From Acidobacteriaceae bacterium (lineage in GTDB: Bacteria > Acidobacteriota > Terriglobia > Bryobacterales > Bryobacteraceae), in contig JAFARV010000514.1 in the NCBI GenBank assembly GCA_019245255.1, positions 1 to 9,511 on the forward strand: 9,511 nucleotides of DNA, in the 5' to 3' direction. A program made the translations under genes and the position numbers. Below the pieces are notes generated by a model. That model saw only the letters and a list, made by a program, of their open reading frames with translations, searched no databases and was not told where the DNA came from. Below are positions 1 to 7,689 of the stretch, piece by piece; positions within the stretch are counted from its first letter, which is position 1, and every line of letters starts with the position of its first letter.

Positions 1-7
1 CCCGATG

Positions 8-37
8 TTGACACGGGTACGTGAAACGCATTACTAT
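8..37 (+). promoter_or_regulatory. Probable sigma70-type promoter of the GH44 hydrolase gene
   Basis: A perfect -35 hexamer TTGACA (8-13) is followed after 18 nt by TACTAT (32-37), which matches the -10 consensus at four of six positions, including the first T, the A and the last T. Transcription would start near 44, giving a leader of roughly 55 nt before the preferred start codon at 101. The element points at the only gene downstream on this strand. The promoter is predicted from sequence alone. Confidence 0.6.
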
Positions 38-100
38 GGGCGCATCACCGGAAGGTGACACTCCGAGCTCCAAGATATGTCTGGAGCAAATACTGTCCCC

Positions 101-2701
101 ATGAAAATTCAGTTACTTAGATTCACATTTCTGCTTCCTCTCGTAGCAGCAGAGCTGTTTTCGCAGAATCCCGCGACCACCGTCAGCGTGGACGCAAATG
201 CAAACCGCCATTCCATCAATCCGAACATTTACGGCATCGCATACGGCGATGCGCACGACATGACAACGTTGAATGCTCCTCTGAATCGCTGGGGCGGTAA
301 TTCGACGACGCGCTATAACTGGCAAATCGACGCCCATTCGGCTGGTGCTGACTGGTACTTCGAAACCTACTCCGACGGATCGGGAACGCCGGGCGGATCA
401 GCCGATACGTTTGTTGCGACAACACGCAATAACAGCGGCTCCGAACCGTTGATCACGATACCGATGATCGACTATCTGGCTAACCTCGGTCCGAATCGAA
501 GCACTCTGGAGGGTTTTTCAGTCAAGAAATACGGGGCGCAGACTGCGACCGACCCCTGGAACTCGGACGCCGGAAACGGAGTCAGTTCAGCCACAGGCCA
601 GGACATCACCGGCAACGATCCGAACGACACAGGTGTTTCGAACAGCACGACCATTGAGCAGTCTTGGGTGCAACACTTTGTTACTACGGACGGGGGAGCT
701 TCAACCCCAACCGGCATCAAGTATTACATTCTGGATAATGAGCCATCGCTGTGGTACTCGACTCATCGAGACGTTCATCCGAACCCAGCGAATTATCAGG
801 AGATGTACAACAAGATTCTCGCCTACGCTTCCGCAATTCGCAGTGCGGATCCAAACGCAAAGATTCTGGGTTTTGAAGAGTGGACCTGGTGGGCGATGTA
901 CGACAGCGGATTCGATCAAAAGAATGGAAGCAGCGCCAGCAATTCCGACTACAACACGCACAACCAGACTTACTACTATCCGTGGCTGCTGCAACAACTC
1001 TACGCATATAAGCAGCAGACTGGGACGCAGCTCATTGATGTTCTGACGGACCACTGTTATAACGCCATTCCGGACGGCAGCGATGATTCGCTAACAGGCC
1101 AGCAGACTCGCAACCGTGAAACACGCATCCTGTGGGACCCGACGTTCACAGATCCGTCCTGGTACGGCACGCTCGGAATCAACGGCGGCGTTATCAACTG
1201 GATTCCGACCATGAAGGCAATGGTCAGCCAGTATTATCCGGGCCTGCAGGTCGGTTGTACCGAATATAACTGGGGCGATGAACCAAATTTGAACGGCGCC
1301 ACGACGCAGGCCGACGTGCTAGGCATCTACGGCCGTCAAGGTCTCGATTTCGCAACCCGCTGGACCGTGGCGAAGAACACAAATACCAGCCCGACAACTT
1401 ACTACGTTACATATCTGGCGAGTCAGATCTATCGTAACTACGACGGAAATCACTCGACGTTCGGAGATACGAGTGTTTCGGCAACCGTTGCTAATCCGGA
1501 CAATCTCTCTTCGTTTGCGGCGGTGCGCGGTTCGGACGGCGCACTGACGGTGATGGTGATCAACAAACAACAAGGCAGCACGCCGGTGACTGTCGGCCTG
1601 GCGAACTTCGCGAGTGCTGGTACTGCGCAAGCGTGGCAAATCAATTCGGCTTCCCAAACGTCAATAACTCGCCTTGCCGACCTGACGGTCTCGAATAATG
1701 CCATTTCCACAACGGTTCCTTCGCAGAGCATCACGCTGTTTGTGGTGCCGGCGGGTTCCGTCAATCCACCTCCGACGGCTCCTACGGGATTGGCTGCAAC
1801 TGTCGGTAGCGGCACAGTGACACTCAGTTGGACGGCCAGTGCGGGCGCGACCAGCTACACCGTGAAGCGAGGTACTGCAAGCGGCGGACCGTACAGCACG
1901 ATCGGCTCGACTGCCTCAACCAGTTACAACGACGCGGGGCTGACAAACGGCAAAACTTATTACTATGTCGTTTCGGCATCGAACCAAAGCGGCACAAGTG
2001 GGAACTCAGCCCAGATTGCGGCAAAGCCCATCGTCCCGCCAACCTTTACGTCGTCTGCGACAGCGTCTCCTAATCCTGTCGCGCAGGGTTCCAGCACAAC
2101 AGTGACAGTGAAAGTCACCGACACGGCAAATACACTCAGCGGCGGTATCGTTCAGGTGCTAATCGCTGATCCGAACGGCAACACCGTAGCTTCGAAGAAC
2201 TATACGGGACAGACGTTCTCTACGAATCAGTCGCGCAGCTACACACTGGCGTTCACTCCAGCTTCGTCGGGGACATTCCGCGCACGCGTCGGCGTGTTCA
2301 GTTCTACTTGGCAGCAGTGGAGCTGGAACGATTCGGCGGGCACGATAACCGTGAACTCTTCGTTGACATTCAGCTCTTCAGCTTCCGCGAGCCCGTCCAG
2401 CGTCACGGACGGATCGAACACCTCGATTTCGTTGACGGTGTCCGATACCGGCACCGCGGGCCTCAGCAACGCAAATGTCGAGCTGCAGGTCTTCAATGCT
2501 TCCGGGCAGGCTGTCGCGACAAATGTATGGAGCGGCCAGAACTTCACGGCGGGACAGCACAATTCATACAACTATTCGTGGAGCGTGCCGAGTTCCGAAG
2601 CGGCCGGCACGTATACGGTAATGATCGGTGTGTTTAACTCCAGTTGGTCGACAGATTACTACTGGAACAGCAATGGAGCGACGATCACGGTAAGTCCGTA
2701 A
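101..2701 (+). CDS. Secreted family GH44 glycoside hydrolase (endoglucanase/xyloglucanase type) with FnIII and two C-terminal beta-sandwich-like modules
   Basis: This is an 866-residue exported enzyme predicted to cleave beta-1,4-glucans; known GH44 members act on cellulose, xyloglucan or related glucans. The start at 101 is preferred because the protein then opens with a classic signal peptide (MKIQLLRFTFLLPLVAAELFS). An in-frame ATG at 77 would add 8 residues, and neither start has a well-spaced ribosome binding site. In 101-based numbering, the GH44 domain spans about 25-550. It contains the family motif RWGGNSTTRYNW (63-74), the likely acid/base Glu214 in LDNEPSLW, and the likely nucleophile Glu388 in CTEYNWGDEP. 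A fibronectin type III domain follows (about 557-642). Two modules of about 105 residues then resemble each other (649-751 and 757-864), each ending in a GVF(S/N)S-W...W-N-(x)n-TITV pattern. No dockerin, S-layer or sorting signal is visible, so the enzyme is probably free or held by its C-terminal modules. The gene is monocistronic and converges on the ABC operon. Family assignment is strong; substrate is inferred. Confidence 0.9.
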   Translation: MKIQLLRFTFLLPLVAAELFSQNPATTVSVDANANRHSINPNIYGIAYGDAHDMTTLNAPLNRWGGNSTTRYNWQIDAHSAGADWYFETYSDGSGTPGGSADTFVATTRNNSGSEPLITIPMIDYLANLGPNRSTLEGFSVKKYGAQTATDPWNSDAGNGVSSATGQDITGNDPNDTGVSNSTTIEQSWVQHFVTTDGGASTPTGIKYYILDNEPSLWYSTHRDVHPNPANYQEMYNKILAYASAIRSADPNAKILGFEEWTWWAMYDSGFDQKNGSSASNSDYNTHNQTYYYPWLLQQLYAYKQQTGTQLIDVLTDHCYNAIPDGSDDSLTGQQTRNRETRILWDPTFTDPSWYGTLGINGGVINWIPTMKAMVSQYYPGLQVGCTEYNWGDEPNLNGATTQADVLGIYGRQGLDFATRWTVAKNTNTSPTTYYVTYLASQIYRNYDGNHSTFGDTSVSATVANPDNLSSFAAVRGSDGALTVMVINKQQGSTPVTVGLANFASAGTAQAWQINSASQTSITRLADLTVSNNAISTTVPSQSITLFVVPAGSVNPPPTAPTGLAATVGSGTVTLSWTASAGATSYTVKRGTASGGPYSTIGSTASTSYNDAGLTNGKTYYYVVSASNQSGTSGNSAQIAAKPIVPPTFTSSATASPNPVAQGSSTTVTVKVTDTANTLSGGIVQVLIADPNGNTVASKNYTGQTFSTNQSRSYTLAFTPASSGTFRARVGVFSSTWQQWSWNDSAGTITVNSSLTFSSSASASPSSVTDGSNTSISLTVSDTGTAGLSNANVELQVFNASGQAVATNVWSGQNFTAGQHNSYNYSWSVPSSEAAGTYTVMIGVFNSSWSTDYYWNSNGATITVSP

Positions 2702-2709
2702 CGTCAACT

Positions 2710-2740
2710 GGTACCGGTCTTTTACATCGAGACCGGTACC
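2710..2740. terminator. Perfect 11-bp hairpin between convergent genes, probable bidirectional terminator
   Basis: The arm GGTACCGGTCT (2710-2720) is exactly complementary to AGACCGGTACC (2730-2740), with a 9-nt loop. It starts 8 nt after the GH44 stop codon. On the minus strand the hairpin overlaps the end of the peptidase-permease gene: the stop codon (2722-2724) lies in the loop and the right arm encodes the last residues (VPVS). Only weak T-richness follows on the plus strand (GTATTATCTT) and none on the minus strand. It may therefore be a weak intrinsic terminator or an RNA 3'-end stabiliser. Confidence 0.6.
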
Positions 2741-5700
2741 GTATTATCTTCCGGGTTGCGATCGATCAGCTTATTGTAAGGATCGATGCCTGCCTTGTAC
2801 GGCTTGCCGGTCACGACGATTTCGAAATGCTCCGTCGTATGGGATAAGTGCTTTTTCTCGAGATACAAGGGTTTTCTGCCGTTATCGTCGCGGCTGAGAA
2901 CGCCGATATCGATTAGATCGTTGATGGGAACCTCACTTTCAGATCCGGCCCCATCGGCCTTCTTCTTGTGGGCGGTAACTGTAAGTTCCACTTTGTACCT
3001 GTTTGCGCCAAGCGGCGTCGCTTTAGCCGAAACCGCCTTATTGTCAAAGAGCGTAATGGAGTCGAACATGTCCGAGATGAGATAGCGCATGTCCGGTGGC
3101 GCCGCTTCCCTCAGGCAGGCTTCGAATCCCAGTGTGTCCGGGAACGGCCCCTGGGCGAACTTGTTTTGCTCCAGGAACTTCCGCAGCGCCTGATTTAGCC
3201 GCTCTTCGCCGATGTAGTCCCGGAGAGCGTACATAACAAGACTTCCCTTCTGATACCAGACGTAGGGCTCGCGTTGCACGAGAGCGAGCGGCGGTTCTCT
3301 CCGCGTTTCGGACCCGCGGCCACGCAAATACCCGTCCAGTTCGTGCTTCAGGAAGCGCTGCATTTGATAAGGTCCATACTCTTTCTCCATGACCATAAGA
3401 GCTGAGTACTGCGCCAGCGTCTCCGACATCATGTTGGACCCCTGCGTTGCGCTGCCAATTAACTGATGGCCCCACCACTGATGCGCGAGCTCATGAGCCG
3501 TTATGTAGAAGACCATGTCGATATCATCGGGTTTTTCGACGCGCTGAATAAATCCGAGGGCCTCCGAATACGGAACCGTATTGGGAAACGATTGGGCGAA
3601 CTGGCGGTAGCGCGGGAACTCCAGGATACGAAACTGCTTGAACTGATACGGCCCGAAATTGGTTGTAAAGTACGCAAGACCTTTCTTTGAGGCATCGAGC
3701 ATGCGCGCAAGGTTGTATTCGTGTCCCGGTTGGTAATAGATTTCAAGGTTCACGTCGTTCCACTTGTCGCGTTTAACGGCATATCTGGCAGAAACATACG
3801 AATAGAAATCGTTGATGCGGGTGCTACCCATGTCGTACTCGAAATAGCAGCGGCCGTTCTGGCTCCACTCGCGTTTCAGATACCCGGGCGCGATTGCGAT
3901 CTGATCCGGCGAAGTACTTACAACGGTGTGGAACGTGATCCAGCCGGAATCCGGTGTAAAGAGATTGACATTTCGATAATAGGGATCACCGGGGGCAGCC
4001 ATTTCCTCGAGCGGCGGAAGTTTCTCCTCACGACGTCTGACGGGAGAATTGAGCTCGATTCCCCGGTCGTAGCCGATGACGGGGAAGTAGTCACGATCGA
4101 AGAAGGTGCCGTTATATGCGAATTCCTCACGCTCGTTGCCATCCCGGAAACCGTGCGATGTGTAAGACGCATGAAAGTCCATGCGCATTTGTTCCCCGGG
4201 TTTGAGAGGAGTTTGCAGCCGATAGATGGAATACCACAGCCGACGGTCCATTAAGACGCACTGCGATGGGCGGTCGAACGATACGGCGTTGACCGATTCT
4301 CTTCCTGAAACCACGTGAATGTCGGTCATGGGCTGGCTCGAACGATTTACAAGAGTGAAGTGTCCCGTGGCCGAGAAAGAACGGCGCTCCGGAAACAAAT
4401 CGACATTCGTGTCTACGGCGACAATCTTAGGTTGCACGATACGTTCGTACTTCTTGTATTTGCGTTCGTACTCAGCCTGTAACTTGCGTTGATCTCTCGC
4501 GGTGCGGAATTCGTTCAGCACGTGGGTGTTGTAATAAAACCAGATTCCACTGCCGAGACATACAACTGCGCATGCGACGAAGGCGGGGAACAGGCCGGGG
4601 AGCCGGAGGCGCGCGTCGCGAAGACGAGCCGCCCAGGAAAGATCCGTTCCGCGACGGGTGAATGCGATCGAAATGACCCCGAGCAGGCCGGCAAACGCGA
4701 GCCAGTAACACAACGACCAGAACAACGCCGCAACAAAATGTCCGTATCCGTTCATGTCCGAGTAGGTGAACGGCGTCGTCTCGAGAAGCAGATAAAGGCG
4801 ATTCTCAAATCCATACTGATACAGGATGGGTACGAGTAAGATGGTCCCGATCACCAGAGCATGGCCCAGGAACTTATTCGGCAATATGGTTTGCCAGAAG
4901 AACGCGTATAGCGTGAACGCGATCAATTGGAAGAAAGCAATCAGGAAGATTTCTTTGAAGTAATGGAGCAGCTCAAAATGGTAGTAACCGAGTGAGATTT
5001 GCACGGCGATTCCGCAGAGTGCGAGCATTGCGAACAGCAGAATCTCAGCACCCGCCATCCCGATTAGCTTGGCTAGCCAGTCCACCCAGGTCGGAACGGG
5101 CAAGGAGTCGTGAATCTGATCAAAGTGGACATCGCGCTCTCTCCAGACCAGCTCGCCTACATATAAGGTTGCGATCGCGTACCAGAGGACTCCGTTTGCG
5201 GTTACCATTTGCAGGATCAGGTAGGTAACCGGCCATACGTTGTTGTCCCGAAAGTGCCCAGCGGCGCGGCCGTTGATGAAGGCGAGGATGAGAATCACGA
5301 GACAGAGCGCCCAGAACGGAATCTCGCGTACAACATTTAAGAACCGAAGTCGCACCAGAGATCTGAACTGACTCAGGGTTGCGACGCTATCGAAGATCTG
5401 CCGCGTTCGCGGCAGCGCTGAAACCAGCGGCAATACCTCCGGCTTCTGCTCAAGGCCCTCCTGGGCTCTTTGTTTAGCAGCTTTCCGCGCCGTGCCTTTT
5501 CGAGTGAGTTCTTCGGCCGACATGGGGAAGAACAGCAAGGTGGAGGCGAGTGAGAGCAAGCCAACTGCACACCAGAGCAGGCGATTGTAGAGAATTGCTC
5601 CGGAAAGGGTCCATAGTTTCGAGTTCTTCTCGACAACCGTCCAGTAGCGCGTGACGTGGTCGGAGAGTACCAAACCGAGGGGATCGAGCACGGCTGGCCA

Positions 5701-6312
5701 AAAGGTGTTGAGATTGCGTTGGTTAAAGACGTAAATCGCACCGATGAGGTAGATACAGAAGATTACGACACCCTGCAGATAGACGACCATGATCTGCCGC
5801 GTGAGAGCCGCGACGAAGAAGAAAAGACAACCGAGAAAGAAGATCTGAACAACCGTCAGCAACAGGAAGGGTTGTAGATGAAACCAGAGATTGATCGGGC
5901 CGACACGCGTTTTGTCGATCCAGGGCATAAAGGGGCCGAGAAGGGCCCCGAATACGAGGCCGGAAAAGATGAAAATCGAGATTACAATCGAACCGGCGAG
6001 GCGTCCGCCGAGGTATGCAAACTTTGAAATCGGCTTTGTGAAGATTAGTTGATAAGTATCGCGCTGAAAGTCGCGCAAAATGGAAGTTCCGAAAATAGCA
6101 GAAATGATGATGATTCCGAAACTAGTCAATTGCAGGTAGTATTCGGTCAGCGCGAAGGGACCATTTCGCAGGACACGGCCGACGCCGATAGGGCCAAAAT
6201 CGTTGGCCGACACCGACAAGAGCGTCATGACAAACCAGATCGCGAAGTAAACGTACGTGGATACGTGGCGTAGCCGGTATTTGATCTCAAATAGAAAGAT
6301 TTCCCAAAACAT
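2722..6312 (-). CDS. ABC-2-type transporter permease fused to an M1-like zinc metallopeptidase
   Basis: This 1196-residue inner-membrane protein combines a transporter and a protease. Residues 1-265 and about 318-555 form two permease blocks with around 12 hydrophobic segments (for example 18-34, 62-78, 106-128, 148-168, 172-196, 246-263, 332-347, 360-386, 411-439, 455-476, 482-499 and 523-550). A charged linker (267-290) separates them. A further segment (572-592) leads through a charged, probably helical stretch (600-625) into the M1-like domain (about 628-1196). The zinc site is HELAH (His940, Glu941, His944) with Glu964 as likely third ligand in MMSETLAQY. Tyr1020 in VWYQKGS matches the M1 transition-state tyrosine. 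The GxMEN exopeptidase motif is not seen; AQSFPNTVPYSEA (906-918) occupies its place. The start lies 12 nt after the ATPase stop, with only a weak ribosome binding site, suggesting translational coupling. The pair probably forms one exporter whose peptidase domain faces outside the cytoplasm. Substrate and topology are inferred. Confidence 0.9.
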   Translation of the reverse strand: MFWEIFLFEIKYRLRHVSTYVYFAIWFVMTLLSVSANDFGPIGVGRVLRNGPFALTEYYLQLTSFGIIIISAIFGTSILRDFQRDTYQLIFTKPISKFAYLGGRLAGSIVISIFIFSGLVFGALLGPFMPWIDKTRVGPINLWFHLQPFLLLTVVQIFFLGCLFFFVAALTRQIMVVYLQGVVIFCIYLIGAIYVFNQRNLNTFWPAVLDPLGLVLSDHVTRYWTVVEKNSKLWTLSGAILYNRLLWCAVGLLSLASTLLFFPMSAEELTRKGTARKAAKQRAQEGLEQKPEVLPLVSALPRTRQIFDSVATLSQFRSLVRLRFLNVVREIPFWALCLVILILAFINGRAAGHFRDNNVWPVTYLILQMVTANGVLWYAIATLYVGELVWRERDVHFDQIHDSLPVPTWVDWLAKLIGMAGAEILLFAMLALCGIAVQISLGYYHFELLHYFKEIFLIAFFQLIAFTLYAFFWQTILPNKFLGHALVIGTILLVPILYQYGFENRLYLLLETTPFTYSDMNGYGHFVAALFWSLCYWLAFAGLLGVISIAFTRRGTDLSWAARLRDARLRLPGLFPAFVACAVVCLGSGIWFYYNTHVLNEFRTARDQRKLQAEYERKYKKYERIVQPKIVAVDTNVDLFPERRSFSATGHFTLVNRSSQPMTDIHVVSGRESVNAVSFDRPSQCVLMDRRLWYSIYRLQTPLKPGEQMRMDFHASYTSHGFRDGNEREEFAYNGTFFDRDYFPVIGYDRGIELNSPVRRREEKLPPLEEMAAPGDPYYRNVNLFTPDSGWITFHTVVSTSPDQIAIAPGYLKREWSQNGRCYFEYDMGSTRINDFYSYVSARYAVKRDKWNDVNLEIYYQPGHEYNLARMLDASKKGLAYFTTNFGPYQFKQFRILEFPRYRQFAQSFPNTVPYSEALGFIQRVEKPDDIDMVFYITAHELAHQWWGHQLIGSATQGSNMMSETLAQYSALMVMEKEYGPYQMQRFLKHELDGYLRGRGSETRREPPLALVQREPYVWYQKGSLVMYALRDYIGEERLNQALRKFLEQNKFAQGPFPDTLGFEACLREAAPPDMRYLISDMFDSITLFDNKAVSAKATPLGANRYKVELTVTAHKKKADGAGSESEVPINDLIDIGVLSRDDNGRKPLYLEKKHLSHTTEHFEIVVTGKPYKAGIDPYNKLIDRNPEDNTVPVSM

Positions 6313-6324
6313 GATTAACTCGCT

Positions 6325-7206
6325 TCAGTTGCGCTGATGCCTGCTGAGTGTGAGGAAATAAACGTCCTCGACATCGGGATCGACGGGGCTGAAACCTTCG
6401 CCAGGACACGATTCCGCATAGACGCGAGCGTAGGTTACTCCGCCCACCAGGTGCGTGGAAACTACGTGCGAATTATTCTGTAATTCCGCAAGTTCTTGAC
6501 TATTTGCGAGTGATTTCCGCCACATGCGATTCCGTAATTGCTCAATTGCGACCTGTGGAGCACCTTCGAGGACCACGCCGCCGTCACTGATGATGGCCAT
6601 TTGCGAACAGAGTTCACTGACGTCTTCGACGATGTGAGTAGACAGGATCACGATCACATCGGAGCCGATAGAACTCAGCAGATTCAGAAAGCGATTGCGC
6701 TCGGTTGGATCGAGACCGGCCGTCGGCTCATCGACGATAATCAGCTTGGGATTCCCGAGCAGGGCCTGCGCAATACCAAACCTTTGTTTCATGCCGCCCG
6801 AGTACGACCCGAGCTTCTTTTTCCGCCATTCCCAGAGATTGACTCGCTGGAGAAGGCCTTCGACGGCGTCTTTGCGCTCGCCCCGGTTCAGGATGCCTTT
6901 CATGACGGCAAGATGATCGAGCATATCGAGCGCTGTCATTTTCGGATACACACCGAACTCCTGTGGGAGGTAGCCCAGAATGCGCCGCACCGCATCCTTC
7001 TCTTTGAGGACGTCCAGCCGGTCGAGCCAGACCTCGCCAGCGTCGGCCGACTGAAGGGTCGCGATGGTGCGCATCAAAGTCGACTTACCCGCGCCGTTCG
7101 GTCCGAGAAGTCCGAACATATTTGAGCCAATCGAGAGATTCAGGTTTTTCAGCGCCTGGACGCCGTTTGGGTAGGTTTTCGTCAGACCACGAATGGTAAG
7201 AGTCAA
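6325..7206 (-). CDS. ABC transporter ATP-binding protein, ATPase partner of the peptidase-permease
   Basis: This 293-residue nucleotide-binding subunit would power the permease encoded directly downstream. Motifs are complete: Walker A GPNGAGKST (35-43), Q-loop Gln82 in YLPQEFG, signature YSGGMKQR (135-142), Walker B LIIVDEP with Glu160 as catalytic base, D-loop GLDP, and switch His191 in STHIV. A C-terminal extension of about 70 residues follows, as is common in ABC-2 exporters. I chose the TTG start at 7206 because AAGGAG sits 7 nt upstream and the protein then begins MTLTIRGLTKTYPNG, as expected for this family. A GTG at 7257 would add 17 residues without family resemblance (GYHCCSSLRR) and would run through the ribosome binding site. 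It is the first gene of a two-gene operon. The substrate cannot be read from this subunit. Confidence 0.93.
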   Translation of the reverse strand: MTLTIRGLTKTYPNGVQALKNLNLSIGSNMFGLLGPNGAGKSTLMRTIATLQSADAGEVWLDRLDVLKEKDAVRRILGYLPQEFGVYPKMTALDMLDHLAVMKGILNRGERKDAVEGLLQRVNLWEWRKKKLGSYSGGMKQRFGIAQALLGNPKLIIVDEPTAGLDPTERNRFLNLLSSIGSDVIVILSTHIVEDVSELCSQMAIISDGGVVLEGAPQVAIEQLRNRMWRKSLANSQELAELQNNSHVVSTHLVGGVTYARVYAESCPGEGFSPVDPDVEDVYFLTLSRHQRN

Positions 7207-7304
7207 GTCGATTCTCCTTAACGAGGAACAGCAATGATACCCAATTCGCAGCGACACGAACTGAGACGGAGAGCTATTCTGTAGAGATTCTGACGAAAGC
7301 TAGC
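7207..7304. promoter_or_regulatory. Divergent promoter region between the ABC operon and the cupin gene
   Basis: This 98-bp spacer must serve two genes read in opposite directions. On the minus strand, TATCAT (7239-7234) is a good -10 match that would give a leader of about 20 nt before the TTG start, but only a poor -35 (TTCGTG, 15-nt spacing) accompanies it. On the plus strand, TATTCT (7275-7280) is a possible -10 for the cupin gene with no recognisable -35. No convincing operator dyad was seen. Confidence 0.3.
7214..7219 (-). promoter_or_regulatory. Ribosome binding site that fixes a TTG start for the ABC ATPase
   Basis: AAGGAG on the minus strand lies 7 nt before the TTG at 7206-7204. 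This is near-ideal spacing and the strongest Shine-Dalgarno sequence in the window. It rules in the shorter protein over the GTG start at 7257. Confidence 0.8.
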
Positions 7305-7673
7305 ATGAATTCGTTCCCTTACGAAACCCGACTCAACATTTTGCATGGGCCGCTGGAGCGCATCGACGAGAAGGCGCTCTCGGACGCGTGCGAATACAAG
7401 TGGTTCAACCAGACGCTTTGCAAGGTAAACGACTCGGTGGTACGGGTCGGCGTGATTCAGGGCGAGTATCACTGGCACAAACACGAGAACGACGATGAGT
7501 TCTTCTATGTCGTCGAAGGCAGGCTGCTCATCGATCTTGAAGGACGGACGGTCGAGCTGTCGCCGCGTCAGTGCTTCGTGGTTCCGAAAGGCACGATGCA
7601 CTGCACGCGGGCGCCGGAACGCACGGTAATCCTCATGGTAGAGAATGCCGGGATTATTCCCACGGGAAGTTGA
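7305..7673 (+). CDS. Small single-domain cupin protein
   Basis: This 122-residue protein has one conserved double-stranded beta-helix (cupin) domain. Cupin motif 1 is seen as GEYHWHKHENDDEFFYVVEG (53-72), giving metal-ligand candidates His58, His60 and Glu65; His56 lies nearby. Motif 2 is seen as SPRQCFVVPKGTMHCT (86-101), with His99 as the fourth ligand. A complete 3-His/1-Glu set supports a metal-binding cupin fold. Single-domain cupins of this size, often labelled mannose-6-phosphate isomerase-like, have varied roles such as isomerase, dioxygenase or small-molecule binding. The sequence does not show which applies here. Upstream there is only a weak GAAAG 5 nt before the ATG. The gene stands alone, divergent from the ABC operon and convergent with the HTTM gene, so context gives no pathway. 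No signal peptide is present; it is cytoplasmic. Confidence 0.87.
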   Translation: MNSFPYETRLNILHGPLERIDEKALSDACEYKWFNQTLCKVNDSVVRVGVIQGEYHWHKHENDDEFFYVVEGRLLIDLEGRTVELSPRQCFVVPKGTMHCTRAPERTVILMVENAGIIPTGS

Positions 7674-7689
7674 GTTTGCCGGAAGCTGA

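Noticed and set aside
50..58. GGAAGGTGA as ribosome binding site for the GH44 gene
   Set aside because: It is 18 nt from the ATG at 77 and 42 nt from the preferred ATG at 101, too far to act at either start.
3721..4254. 177-codon open frame on the plus strand inside the peptidase-permease gene
   Set aside because: It is antisense to a continuous coding region of a recognisable protein, with no family resemblance.
6538..7125. 195-codon open frame on the plus strand opposite the ABC ATPase
   Set aside because: It lies antisense to a gene with every ABC motif intact, and its translation is compositionally a shadow of that gene (rich in His, Asp and Arg).
7655..7689. Possible terminator in the 16-bp gap between the cupin and HTTM genes
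   Set aside because: The only dyad (TTCCC-AC-GGGAA) has too short a stem and loop and no T-tract, so no terminator is called.
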